From IMG/VR virus record IMGVR_UViG_3300044608_001352, positions 1 to 25,936 of that record: a stretch of DNA of 25,936 nucleotides; one strand, given 5' to 3'. The notes beneath the pieces are model-generated. The model was given only the letters and a program-made list of their open reading frames with translations. It had not been told where the DNA came from and searched no databases. The stretch comes from a virus. A program made the position numbers and the translations under genes. This document shows positions 1 to 5,821 of this stretch, one piece after another. Numbering within the stretch: position 1 is the first letter of the stretch; every line of letters begins with the position of its first letter.

Positions 1-8
1 TGCATCAT
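1..8 (-). CDS. 5' end of a gene that leaves the window on the left
   Basis: Only the first codons are present: ATG ATG reading leftwards from position 8. Just upstream on the minus strand is a very good ribosome binding site, AAGGAG, about six bases before the start codon. This is the strongest such site in the left block. The gene follows the 69-residue gene at 98-307 in the same direction, so it probably belongs to the same leftward transcript. Nothing can be said about its product. Confidence 0.55.
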
Positions 9-65
9 GTCGCTCTCCTTTCTTGTCGTTTCCACGCTCCGGCCACGTTGCCGGCCCGTCCGTCG

Positions 66-91
66 CCCCCGCCGGTTTCCACCGTCGGGGG
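66..91 (-). other. intergenic hairpin
   Basis: An inverted repeat with two 10-base arms (66-75 and 82-91), one mismatch and a 6-base loop lies just downstream of the gene ending at 98. No run of T follows on the minus strand, so it is not a standard intrinsic terminator. It is one of eight GC-rich hairpins that follow genes in this block. Confidence 0.5.
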
Positions 92-97
92 TTGCGG

Positions 98-307
98 TCA
101 GGCCGTCGCGGTGGCGTTGTAGTGAGCCGCGATCGCGTCGGCGGCCTGGGCGCTGCTGTACGCCTCGGCCTTGATGACTGCGCCGATCTTCCCGTCGGTC
201 ATGTAGCGGGCGTGCGTCCGCAACTCCCGCGGCAACTCCTCGCGGGTGCAAGAAAATCCGCGATGGATCGCCACGGCGCCCCGTGTTCCGATTACGACGT
301 AGTGCAT
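98..307 (-). CDS. hypothetical protein, 69 aa
   Basis: I do not recognise this protein. It is short and soluble, with an N-terminal segment that reads as a beta strand (HYVVIGTRGAVAI) and an alanine-rich C-terminus that is probably helical. There are no membrane segments and no cysteine clusters. The ATG at 307 is chosen because GGGAGG lies a few bases upstream. It follows the gene at 367-582 in the leftward block, separated from it by a hairpin and a copy of the 14-base repeat. Its start lacks the shared Met-Glu-Thr leader found at several neighbours. It is probably an accessory or early phage gene, inferred only from position and size. Confidence 0.7.
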   Translation of the reverse strand: MHYVVIGTRGAVAIHRGFSCTREELPRELRTHARYMTDGKIGAVIKAEAYSSAQAADAIAAHYNATATA

Positions 308-343
308 TTCTAATCCTCCCTCTCTCTAGGTTTCCTCGGTCCG

Positions 344-366
344 GGGGTCGCCACGTTGGCGGCCCC
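344..366 (-). other. intergenic hairpin abutting a stop codon
   Basis: Two 10-base arms (344-353 and 357-366) pair apart from one G-T pair, around a 3-base loop CGT. The hairpin starts immediately after the stop codon of the gene at 367-582. An identical copy lies at 618-640. No T run follows it. Confidence 0.6.
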
Positions 367-582
367 TCAAAATCTCGATACCTGCCCTCTCCAAAAATCC
401 CGCCCGCCCCGTAGATGGTCGGCGACTTCACGCCCCCACGCCCCGCGGCCTAGCGTCGCCTCCGTGCTGGCAAGCGCGGCCGCGGCAAACTCGGGGCCGT
501 ATTCGCCCCTGCTTTTCGCGGCGTTCAGTAGCTGCCGGCTGTCGATGATGCCGGCCAGATATTCCGCGGTGATTGTTTCCAC
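367..582 (-). CDS. hypothetical protein, 71 aa, GTG start
   Basis: I do not recognise this protein. It is small, charged and probably helical, beginning METITAEYLAGIIDS and ending in an arginine-rich stretch with tryptophan and phenylalanine. No catalytic motif is visible. The start is GTG at 580-582, supported by GAGAGGAG upstream and by the conserved leader (ribosome binding site, CCCCGAAC, start, then GAAAC). The same leader and the Met-Glu-Thr beginning occur at the genes starting at 900 and 3061. A GC-rich hairpin follows its stop directly. The longer frame through 428-697 in another phase is an overlap artefact. Confidence 0.7.
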   Translation of the reverse strand: METITAEYLAGIIDSRQLLNAAKSRGEYGPEFAAAALASTEATLGRGAWGREVADHLRGGRDFWRGQVSRF

Positions 583-617
583 GTTCGGGGCTCCTCTCTC
601 TTGGTTTCCTCGGTCCG

Positions 618-640
618 GGGGTCGCCACGTTGGCGGCCCC
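618..640 (-). other. intergenic hairpin, second copy
   Basis: This has the same sequence as the hairpin at 344-366: arms 618-627 and 631-640 around CGT, with the same flanking 14-mer. It lies two bases past the stop of the gene at 643-900. Two identical copies behind unrelated small genes indicate a dispersed repeat rather than gene-specific terminators. Confidence 0.6.
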
Positions 641-642
641 TC

Positions 643-900
643 TCAATCCACGTTGTTCATCGCAAGCCATCGCCCCCAGTCCATGCCCTCGGGGCACGGG
701 CCGGGGTAGCCGGGCGGGTTCGGTTCGGGGTTCTCCTGCTCGATACGGGCGGCCTTCATGCCGGCGCGTATCCTCATGGCAAGCCCGGTGGCCTCGTGGG
801 CTGCGCCGATTCGTCCGTAGGCTGCGGCGTAGGCTGCGAGCACGTCGATTGCTTTCTGTGCGTCGTCCAGCAAGTTGATAAGGCGGTCGATCGTTTCCAT
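643..900 (-). CDS. hypothetical protein, 85 aa
   Basis: I do not recognise this protein. The N-terminal 55 residues look helical (METIDRLINLLDDAQKAIDVL onwards). A proline-rich turn follows (QENPEPNPPGYPGPCPEG) and then a short end with two tryptophans. The frame stays open upstream to 1149, but the ATG at 898-900 is the likely start. It has GAGAGGA upstream within the shared leader AGGAACCCCGACC, and Met-Glu-Thr as its first residues, as in its neighbours. It is downstream of the zinc-ribbon gene at 971-1702, separated by a hairpin and a 14-mer repeat. Confidence 0.7.
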   Translation of the reverse strand: METIDRLINLLDDAQKAIDVLAAYAAAYGRIGAAHEATGLAMRIRAGMKAARIEQENPEPNPPGYPGPCPEGMDWGRWLAMNNVD

Positions 901-936
901 GGTCGGGGTTCCTCTCTCTGGGTTTCCTCGGTCCAT

Positions 937-961
937 CCCCAGCGGCACCGCGCCGCCGGGG
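937..961 (-). other. intergenic hairpin
   Basis: Two 9-base arms (937-945 and 953-961) with one mismatch enclose the 7-base loop CACCGCG (plus strand). It lies about nine bases past the stop of the gene at 971-1702. A near-identical hairpin with a perfect stem is at 2004-2028. Both are next to the 14-base repeat. Confidence 0.55.
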
Positions 962-970
962 TTTTGTAGG

Positions 971-1702
971 CTACTCGGTAGCCTTCGTTTCGATAATCCG
1001 GGCGCCGGTCGGGCGTTTGCCGAAGCCGAATAGCGGATCGCGGTCGCTACGCTCGATGGTCGCGGCAAACTCCACGGCGTCCCCGCGGGCCGGGCTAATG
1101 CCGGCCGGCACGGTGACGTAGACCGCCCACCCCTCCGGGCTGCGGACAATCATTTTTTCCGTCGTGCCGTAGCGGCTTTCTTGGGTCTTGAATCCGGCCA
1201 CGATTCCGCGAACGGTCTGCTTCCCGGTCGGCACCGTGATGCCTGCGGCGCGGCGCTCCTCGGCCTCCTGTTCGCGGGCCTTGGCGGCCTGGTGGCGCTC
1301 GGCGAGTTGCGCCGCGTAGGCCTGCTGCTTCTCCGTCATGGTGTAGCGGCGAGCCTTCGTCACGAGGTCGCCGTAGGGGTCGGCCTCGGCGAGGAGCGAC
1401 AGGGCCGGGCAGGTTTCCACGTTGGCAGCCCATGTAGCGGCCTCGGCGGCCTTGCGCTTCTCGTCGCGTTTCGCCCGACGGGCTGCCGCCTTCGCATCCT
1501 CGGCCGCGAGGAAAGCGGCGATTTGTTCGGCGGTCCAGTCGGCCGGATAAGTCCAGTCGTATACGGTCGGGTCGTTTCGGCGGCCGTGACAGCGGTAGCA
1601 TATTCCGCCGTCTACGGTCGAATTAACAAAGCCCCCGCCACCGCAACGGGTGCACGGGATAGGCCTGGTCTTGCGGGGCTTGTCTGCGGTCATGGTTTTC
1701 AT
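971..1702 (-). CDS. zinc-ribbon protein with possible C-terminal OB-like region, 243 aa
   Basis: Near the N-terminus are two cysteine pairs, C17-x2-C20 followed by four glycines, and C35-x2-C38 followed by HGR. Together they look like a small DnaJ-type or nucleic-acid-binding zinc ribbon. A long helical, alanine/lysine/glutamate-rich middle follows (about residues 60-160). The C-terminal 75-80 residues (TVRGIVAGF to GARIIE) are predicted strands and may form an OB-like fold; that is a guess from pattern alone. The frame is open to 1903, but the ATG at 1700-1702 is preferred because AAAGGACCCCGACC precedes it and the protein then begins Met-Lys-Thr like its neighbours. A nucleic-acid-binding role in early phage functions is plausible but unproved. 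Confidence 0.75.
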   Translation of the reverse strand: MKTMTADKPRKTRPIPCTRCGGGGFVNSTVDGGICYRCHGRRNDPTVYDWTYPADWTAEQIAAFLAAEDAKAAARRAKRDEKRKAAEAATWAANVETCPALSLLAEADPYGDLVTKARRYTMTEKQQAYAAQLAERHQAAKAREQEAEERRAAGITVPTGKQTVRGIVAGFKTQESRYGTTEKMIVRSPEGWAVYVTVPAGISPARGDAVEFAATIERSDRDPLFGFGKRPTGARIIETKATE

Positions 1703-1721
1703 GGTCGGGGTCCTTTGGGTT

Positions 1722-1973
1722 TTAGGTACGATTCTGCCGAACATACTCGGCCACCGCGGCCGCTGCTTTTTCGTGTCGGTTGTACGCCGATCGGATTCGT
1801 GCGTCTCGCGCGTCTGCGCTTTTCCAGTGCCGGCGGCCGCTGCCGCTGGTTTCGCGTTCCACGGTTTCGCGCCACCGCCAATAGGCGGCGAGCTTGTCGG
1901 CAACTAGCGCCGCGTGTCGGTCGTCGATACATTCGACCGTTTCGCCGCTGCGCGGGTCTGTGTAGGCTGTCAT
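1722..1973 (-). CDS. hypothetical protein, 83 aa
   Basis: I do not recognise this protein. It starts MTAYTDPRSGETVEC, has an arginine- and tryptophan-rich centre (YWRWRETVERE) and a helical C-terminus. It is basic and could bind nucleic acid, but no motif proves it. The ATG at 1971-1973 is supported by GAGGAAACC just upstream. The upstream sequence, CCCCGAACGAGGAAACC, looks like the shared leader with its former GTG changed to GAG, so the start may have moved downstream to the present ATG. An alternative start would add about 14 residues. It lies between the metallopeptidase-like gene and the zinc-ribbon gene. Confidence 0.65.
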   Translation of the reverse strand: MTAYTDPRSGETVECIDDRHAALVADKLAAYWRWRETVERETSGSGRRHWKSADARDARIRSAYNRHEKAAAAVAEYVRQNRT

Positions 1974-2003
1974 GGTTTCCTCGTTCGGGGTTTCCTCGGT
2001 CCG

Positions 2004-2028
2004 CCCCGGCGGCACCGCGCCGCCGGGG
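2004..2028 (-). other. intergenic hairpin with perfect 9-bp stem
   Basis: Perfect arms CCCCGGCGG (2004-2012) and CCGCCGGGG (2020-2028) enclose a 7-base loop, about 23 bases past the stop of the gene at 2051-3061. No T run follows on the minus strand. It could block 3' exonucleases or act as a Rho-independent-like pause; the sequence does not decide. Confidence 0.65.
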
Positions 2029-2050
2029 TTTCGTCCTACTGGGTAGCGTT

Positions 2051-3061
2051 CTAGACTCCGAAAAGCTGGCGAAAAGCCGTGTCGATTGTCGGCATTTCCT
2101 CCGCGAGCGGGTACGGGTAGCAGTCCCCCGGGCGGTCAAACTCCGCCGGGGTGCGAATGTTCGCTAGATAGTCGTTTTCCACTCGGCCACGAATCCACGC
2201 CTCGAAGGCCCGCGCCGCCATTTCGTGCGGTTCGCTCCAATATGGGCGGGTTCGCGTTTTGTCGGCACGGCGGGCGCGGCGGTACATTTCCAGCCCGCGA
2301 AGCGTGACGGCAAGCCTCGCGAGCCCGTCGGTCTGGGTGAAAGCCCGATAGCTGCTCCCGCGGCCTGATTGGTGATGGTCCCAAGCATGAAACCACTCGT
2401 GCGCAAGGCACCCGGCGCCGCGGGTCTTGGTCAAGTTGATCGCGTGGCGGGCGGATTCGTAATGCGCCGACGCCTTGCCATGCCCGCGAGCCCCGAAAGC
2501 AAGCCCCAGCGAGCCCTCGAAGCCGATAGCCTCGGTCGGGATGCCCACGGTCGTAGCAAGGTCGCGGAGCGCGTCGTAGGCTTGGTCTAGTGCCCCCTGC
2601 CGGTTATCCTGCCAATTTCCAAACTCCACCCCATAGGGGCGAAAAGTCGCCATAAAATCCGCCGGGCTGATGGGACGGCCGTTGCGATAATCGGGGCCGC
2701 GGCGTGGCATATTCTGGGGCCGGCGGCAGTGTTCATCCGTGATAGCCTGCGCGGCGAGCGCGGCCCGGTGGAGCCTTTCCAGTTCGGCCGCGGGCGTCGA
2801 TTGAATCCACTCGCGGGCCTCGGTGGGGCTGGGGAAGTATTGCAACGGTACGGGGGGCCGGCTGCTACTGCCGCGGATGATGCGGGCGACATAGCAGCGC
2901 GTACCCTCGGCACCATAACTGCCGTACACCCCGTAGCGTGGCGGGCGGGCGGGGCGTCGGCAGCGCTTGAATCCGGCGGCCTGGTCGTCGATTGCGCGGA
3001 CGGCGGCCAAGTCTTTGCGGGCGCCGCCGATTTTGTTCCCAAAGTCAAGCACGGTTTCCAT
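2051..3061 (-). CDS. LPD1-like domain protein with HExxH zinc-peptidase motif, 336 aa
   Basis: The central part matches what I know of LPD1, the large polyvalent-protein-associated domain 1 of phages and conjugative elements: GVEFGNW near 150, then LGLAFGARG near 190, then INLTKTRGAG, then HEWFHAWDH at residues 221-229. The last motif has the HExxH form of zinc metallopeptidases, with H221 and H225 as ligands and E222 as the catalytic base. A third ligand cannot be assigned by eye. The N-terminal 130 residues are arginine- and proline-rich and not recognised. LPD1 usually sits inside very large polyvalent proteins, while here it is in a stand-alone 336-residue gene. The ATG at 3061 has AAGGACCCTAGACC upstream and starts Met-Glu-Thr. 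A role acting on host or phage proteins early after DNA entry is an inference from the family. Confidence 0.8.
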   Translation of the reverse strand: METVLDFGNKIGGARKDLAAVRAIDDQAAGFKRCRRPARPPRYGVYGSYGAEGTRCYVARIIRGSSSRPPVPLQYFPSPTEAREWIQSTPAAELERLHRAALAAQAITDEHCRRPQNMPRRGPDYRNGRPISPADFMATFRPYGVEFGNWQDNRQGALDQAYDALRDLATTVGIPTEAIGFEGSLGLAFGARGHGKASAHYESARHAINLTKTRGAGCLAHEWFHAWDHHQSGRGSSYRAFTQTDGLARLAVTLRGLEMYRRARRADKTRTRPYWSEPHEMAARAFEAWIRGRVENDYLANIRTPAEFDRPGDCYPYPLAEEMPTIDTAFRQLFGV

Positions 3062-3092
3062 GGTCTAGGGTCCTTTTTCTCTAGGGGTGTTC

Positions 3093-3115
3093 CCTGCCGG
3101 CGAATTGCCGGCGGG
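3093..3115 (-). other. intergenic hairpin
   Basis: The arms GCCGGC (3096-3101 and 3107-3112) enclose GAATT and extend to about nine pairs with one G-T pair. It lies in the 113-base gap between the gene ending at 3175 and the start of the gene at 3061. The rest of the gap is a pyrimidine-rich stretch with no feature I recognise. Confidence 0.45.
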
Positions 3116-3174
3116 CGGGGGTGGTTACTCTACTCTATCGTCTCGCGCGTGTCTATAGGGTTTTCTTTTCTGGC

Positions 3175-3396
3175 CTAAAATCGGCAATCGTCCGGCCAAG
3201 CTTCCGCGGGGAGGTTCTGCAAAATCCATTCAAGGCGGGGCAAAATGTCGGTTTCAGCGTTTATCATATTCGAGCGGCTGCCGTCCCCGTACGGGCTGGC
3301 GATCTTCCGCAAAATCGAGCACCGCGCCGCGTGTACCTCGTCGTAGACTGCGCGGAGCGCGTTCAGGTATTCGTTTCTCTGTTCGTGTAGTTTCAT
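3175..3396 (-). CDS. hypothetical protein, 73 aa
   Basis: I do not recognise this protein. It is mostly helical (MKLHEQRNEYLNALRAVYDEV), with a basic middle and a C-terminal part containing two tryptophans (LEWILQNLPAEAW). There is no signal peptide, membrane segment or cysteine pair. The ATG at 3396 has GGAGG about nine bases upstream, so the start is well supported. It lies between the 89-residue gene at 3425-3694 and the metallopeptidase-like gene, in the same direction. Its leader is not of the repeated Met-Glu-Thr type. Confidence 0.7.
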   Translation of the reverse strand: MKLHEQRNEYLNALRAVYDEVHAARCSILRKIASPYGDGSRSNMINAETDILPRLEWILQNLPAEAWPDDCRF

Positions 3397-3424
3397 GGGT
3401 TTCTATCCTCCGGGGGTTAGGGGT

Positions 3425-3694
3425 CTACTTCTGGGAAAGCGTTTCAAGGATTGCGCGGCGAACGGCGGCCGGGTTGTGTCCGTGCTCGATTGCAACGGCG
3501 CGCCATTCGCGGGCGCCGGCCGCGGCGCGATCGCGTTTTTCCTGGGAGCCGCACAAGCCGCGGCGCTCCTCGGCGACGTACCATCCGCCTAGGGTGCGGG
3601 CGATTTGTCGGCGGGTCTGCTGCAAGTCGTGCGCTATACAGATTCGAGCCTGCACAAGATGGGGCACGGTCTCGGGGTAAACTGCGGTTTTCAC
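3425..3694 (-). CDS. hypothetical protein, 89 aa, GTG start
   Basis: I do not recognise this protein. It is basic and helical, with a central segment of arginine and glutamate (EERRGLCGSQEKRDRAAAG) and a C-terminal helix (AAVRRAILETL). The frame continues upstream to 3829, but GTG at 3692-3694 is preferred. AAAGG precedes CCCGAAC directly before it, the shared leader, and the protein then starts Met-Lys-Thr like the gene at 971-1702. The upstream part of the longer frame has the proline- and arginine-rich look of non-coding GC-rich DNA. It is the next gene after the 100-residue protein at 3732-4034. Confidence 0.7.
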   Translation of the reverse strand: MKTAVYPETVPHLVQARICIAHDLQQTRRQIARTLGGWYVAEERRGLCGSQEKRDRAAAGAREWRAVAIEHGHNPAAVRRAILETLSQK

Positions 3695-3731
3695 GTTCGG
3701 GCCTTTCTTTCTGGGGTTGTTACGTTCGGGG

Positions 3732-4034
3732 CTAGACTGCGGTACGTTCAAAAATCCACGGCAATTCCCCGGCGGTCCGGGCCTCAAGCTGCGTTCGGCC
3801 GGAAAATCCGGCGGTCCATCCGTTGCCAAAATCGAGCACGGGAAAGCGGCCGCGGCCGCCGCGGCTGCAACGGGCGGAGTCGTCCAGCCCGATACGGTCG
3901 CATAACTCGGCGCCGCGCTTCCTGACGCAAGAAAGCAAGCCGGGCAGGGATCGGCGGCCGGTGTATAGAAGCAAGTATCGGGCGCCGCCCGGGGCGGTTA
4001 GGATCGTTTCGTATTTTGTTCTGAAGTGTGCCAT
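3732..4034 (-). CDS. hypothetical protein, 100 aa
   Basis: I do not recognise this protein. It starts MAHFRTKYETILTAPGG, has a strand-like segment (ARYLLLYTGRR) and a glycine- and arginine-rich centre with three scattered cysteines that do not form a clear zinc site. The C-terminal part is aromatic and acidic (ELPWIFERTAV). The ATG at 4032-4034 has AAAGG nine bases upstream. The gap to the next gene downstream contains only the ACGTTCGGGG repeat and that gene's leader. The plus-strand frame overlapping this gene (3823-4536) is arginine/proline-rich and is not taken as real. Confidence 0.65.
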   Translation of the reverse strand: MAHFRTKYETILTAPGGARYLLLYTGRRSLPGLLSCVRKRGAELCDRIGLDDSARCSRGGRGRFPVLDFGNGWTAGFSGRTQLEARTAGELPWIFERTAV

Positions 4035-4046
4035 TTGGGTTAGCCT

Positions 4047-4084
4047 TTTGTGGGTTGTTACGTTCGGGGTTTGTACGTTCGGGG
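4047..4084 (-). repeat. tandem copies of the ACGTTCGGGG motif
   Basis: Two copies of TTGTACGTTCGGGG-like sequence (core ACGTTCGGGG at 4060-4069 and 4075-4084) lie in the spacer just after the stop of the gene at 4087-4419. Further cores lie at 581-590, 3693-3701 (nine of ten bases), 3722-3731 and 4854-4863. At 581 and 3693 the same sequence, read on the minus strand, is the CCCGAAC of the gene leader and runs into the GTG start codon. The motif therefore seems derived from, or shared with, the leader. Confidence 0.65.
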
Positions 4085-4086
4085 GT

Positions 4087-4419
4087 CTACTTGCCAAAAA
4101 GACGAAGCAAGGCGAGCGCGGCGGCTACTCTCTTGGCAACGCAAGAGCGCTTCAGCTCGTATCGTCCGTGCGTCAAGGCGACGTGTCCCCCTACGCTGCC
4201 GCCATCGGTTCCCCATATGCTGCCGCCGCGGCCGGGGAGACTTGCAAGCAAGCCATAGGCGCTGGCGTCACAGTCGCAAAAGGCGGCGTGGTCGCCTGGC
4301 GCAAAATGCCGGACGATCGACACGGTCTGGCCGGTGACGTCAAAGGCCCAGCCATCGGCGCGGGCGGCGCTCAAAAAACTTTCGGCGGTCTGGCGGGCGG
4401 ACGGTTTCGCGGTTTGCAT
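4087..4419 (-). CDS. hypothetical small phage protein, 110 aa
   Basis: The protein runs from a helical N-terminus (AESFLSAARADGW) to strands (FDVTGQTVSIVRHF), then a conserved-looking loop WGTDGGSVGGH and a C-terminal helix with lysines and arginines. I have seen the order 'strand, F-PGD-AF, GS-WGTDGGSVGG-AL, KR-helix' in small proteins of other GC-rich phages, but I know no function. The frame is open to 4872. The ATG at 4417-4419 is chosen for the AGGAACG upstream and because the protein then begins Met-Gln-Thr, close to the shared Met-Glu/Lys-Thr start. The upstream extension is arginine- and proline-rich and does not look coding. Confidence 0.7.
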   Translation of the reverse strand: MQTAKPSARQTAESFLSAARADGWAFDVTGQTVSIVRHFAPGDHAAFCDCDASAYGLLASLPGRGGSIWGTDGGSVGGHVALTHGRYELKRSCVAKRVAAALALLRLFGK

Positions 4420-4449
4420 TGTTTCGTTCCTAGGGGTTTCAATCGTTCG

Positions 4450-4467
4450 CGGTGCCGATCGGCGCCG
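4450..4467 (-). other. intergenic hairpin
   Basis: Two 8-base arms, CGGTGCCG (4450-4457) and CGGCGCCG (4460-4467), pair with one G-T across a 2-base centre. It is in the 100-base gap between the genes at 4520-4783 and 4087-4419. A second GC-rich palindromic patch with the variant 14-mer lies beside it at 4485-4503. Confidence 0.45.
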
Positions 4468-4519
4468 CCCGTTTCCCCGGCCCGGGTTTCCCCGGTCCGG
4501 GGGTGGGGGCGAAGCCGTG

Positions 4520-4783
4520 TCAGGCGGCGCCGGTAGCCTGTCCCACGAGCACGACGTGAACATACTCGGCGCGGCGAGTGGACGGCGCCGACGCGATCGG
4601 GTGCGCGCCCCACCCGTTACGATCGGCGAGCAAACCCGCGGCGCGCTCGTGATTCTCGGCGGTGCTGCGCTCAAAATCCCACGGCACCGCGGCCCGTAGG
4701 CTTGCGCCGACCGCCGACCGCGCCGATACGCTGGCGCCGCGGAAGTTGGTGGCGGGATGATACATTGTGACGATGGAAAGCAT
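4520..4783 (-). CDS. hypothetical phage/plasmid-type protein, 87 aa
   Basis: The pattern YHPATNFRGASVSA near the N-terminus, then WDFERSTAENHERAA, then a helix ending in NGW resembles a small protein family common on phages and plasmids (typical form: T-x-TN-RGSR-KA, then ENH-xAA, then GW). I know no function for that family. The protein has no cysteines and no membrane segment. The ATG at 4781-4783 is chosen over one 33 bases upstream because AAAAGGA lies six bases before it. The gene follows the 84-residue gene at 4865-5119. Confidence 0.7.
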   Translation of the reverse strand: MLSIVTMYHPATNFRGASVSARSAVGASLRAAVPWDFERSTAENHERAAGLLADRNGWGAHPIASAPSTRRAEYVHVVLVGQATGAA

Positions 4784-4816
4784 GGGGAATCCTTTTCTAC
4801 GAACGGGGGGATACAC

Positions 4817-4842
4817 TCCGGCCGATGCAACCCGCGGCCGGA
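4817..4842 (-). other. intergenic hairpin with perfect 8-bp stem
   Basis: TCCGGCCG (4817-4824) and CGGCCGGA (4835-4842) are exact inverted copies around a 10-base loop, in the 81-base gap after the gene at 4865-5119. An ACGTTCGGGG motif (4854-4863) lies between it and the stop codon. No T run follows. Confidence 0.55.
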
Positions 4843-4864
4843 TTCGGGTTTGTACGTTCGGGGG

Positions 4865-5119
4865 TTAATCAAATAATCCGGCGGTTTGTTGTTTGCGCTT
4901 GGGTTCGGCCGCGGTGAAACGTGGCGATTCTGTGGCGCCGTGCTCGGTCAGGCGGAGAACGAAAAACTCCGCCGTCCACCAGTCCGGCGAACCGCGGCCG
5001 CCGACGGCGGCGGCCGCGGCCGCCATATCACCGGCCGCCATATGCTCAACTGCACGACGAACGGGGGCGGGTTTGTCTGCTAGTTCGGCCGATAGCCTGA
5101 TAAACTGATTTATCGTCAT
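4865..5119 (-). CDS. hypothetical protein, 84 aa
   Basis: I do not recognise this protein. It is helical (MTINQFIRLSAELADKPAPVRRAVEHM), with an alanine-rich centre and a C-terminal part WWTAEFFVLRLTEHG followed by a basic tail. The ATG at 5117-5119 is chosen because AAAAGG lies nine bases upstream. The alternative ATG at 5146 has no ribosome binding site and would overlap the previous gene. That AAAAGG overlaps the stop codon of the excisionase-like gene (5133-5135), so translation of the two is probably coupled. Confidence 0.7.
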   Translation of the reverse strand: MTINQFIRLSAELADKPAPVRRAVEHMAAGDMAAAAAAVGGRGSPDWWTAEFFVLRLTEHGATESPRFTAAEPKRKQQTAGLFD

Positions 5120-5132
5120 TTTCGGTAGCCTT

Positions 5133-5747
5133 TTAAAAGGGAACATCGGGCAAGGTGTGGCGCGGCCGGCCGGCCGTGGGGTGCCGTTGGACTTGGGCCG
5201 CGGCCGATAGGCTCACGAGGTAGGATTTTCCAACTCGGCGCCCGGGGATTTTTCCGGCCTTCACGAGTCGGCGCATCCATACGGGCGAAACTCCGGCCGC
5301 GGCCGCTGCTTCATCCGTCGAGACAAAATCGCGTAGCGAGCCCGGCGCCGCTGGGCAATCGTCGACGGCACGATCGAGCGCGCGCCGCATAGTGTCGGCC
5401 GCGGGCGGTGCCGATGGTGCTGGCGCCGACAGAATCGCCCACAATTCCGCCGCGGGATTGTCGGCCGGCAGAATGTCAGGGTACTCGATGGACAAGTCGG
5501 CCGCGGCTACGTCAAAACCGGGAATGGTATCGTAATCACCGCCCGACAATTCGCGGCGCCAGTTCGTTTTTGCGCGGCCGCCGCTGGCATGGCCAGTCAA
5601 GCGGGAAAATGCCGTTCGGCGGAAGTCTAGGGTACGCTCGTGCGCCGACATTTCATCGGCGCGCATCGAATCATATAGGGCACGGGCGGCGCCCCAGTCT
5701 ATTCCGGCGGCGGCGGCGGCGTTTTTAAAATCGGCGAGCGTTCGCAT
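5133..5747 (-). CDS. helix-turn-helix protein, excisionase-like C-terminus, 204 aa
   Basis: Residues 141-184 (STDEAAAAAGVSPVWMRRLVKAGKIPGRRVGKSYLVS in outline) have the layout of the MerR/excisionase-type winged helix used by phage Xis proteins and small regulators: a short 'dEAA...GVS...vrrlvk.GkIpg.rvGks' unit followed by a beta wing. The N-terminal 100 residues (DFKNAAAAAGIDW to LPADNPAAELWAI) are not recognised; they contain many acidic residues and may form a separate domain. It is the first gene of the leftward block, directly behind the predicted promoter, a position typical of a regulator of its own operon. The ATG at 5745-5747 has only a weak ribosome binding site (GAAAGACC). A structural role cannot be excluded. 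Confidence 0.75.
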   Translation of the reverse strand: MRTLADFKNAAAAAGIDWGAARALYDSMRADEMSAHERTLDFRRTAFSRLTGHASGGRAKTNWRRELSGGDYDTIPGFDVAAADLSIEYPDILPADNPAAELWAILSAPAPSAPPAADTMRRALDRAVDDCPAAPGSLRDFVSTDEAAAAAGVSPVWMRRLVKAGKIPGRRVGKSYLVSLSAAAQVQRHPTAGRPRHTLPDVPF

Positions 5748-5792
5748 GATGAAGGTCTTTCGATTGTGGGGTTCCTGCCCCGCGTTACCAGT

Positions 5793-5821
5793 AGAATAGG
5801 CTATCGGCGGGATGGCTTCAA
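5793..5821 (-). promoter_or_regulatory. predicted sigma70-type promoter of the leftward block
   Basis: On the minus strand, TTGAAG (5816-5821) and TATTCT (5793-5798) are separated by exactly 17 bases. Each hexamer matches four of six consensus positions. Transcription would start near 5785, giving a leader of about 40 bases before the ATG at 5747. Sigma70-like consensus is assumed for an unknown host. Confidence 0.45.

Larger units (their letters stand above)
329..4498 (-). repeat. interspersed 14-base repeat GGACCGAGGAAACC
   Basis: The minus-strand 14-mer GGACCGAGGAAACC occurs exactly at 329-342, 603-616, 921-934 and 1989-2002. One-mismatch copies lie at about 1974-1987 (partly inside a gene leader) and 4485-4498. 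All are between genes or in leaders, on the same strand as the genes. In four cases it sits between a hairpin that ends one gene and the ribosome binding site of the next. It contains GAGGA, which resembles a ribosome binding site, and may be a decayed copy of the shared gene leader. The span given covers the whole family. Confidence 0.7.

Noticed and set aside
66-2028. Intrinsic terminators at the hairpins
   Set aside because: Stable stems are present but no T run follows on the transcribed strand, so I list them as hairpins only.
1181-2167. Plus-strand open frame of 328 residues
   Set aside because: It is opposite the zinc-ribbon gene and its neighbour, and its composition is typical of an antisense frame.
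3823-4536. Plus-strand open frame of 237 residues in the left block
   Set aside because: It overlaps two leftward genes that have ribosome binding sites and shared leaders. Its sequence is arginine/proline-rich and without a start signal.
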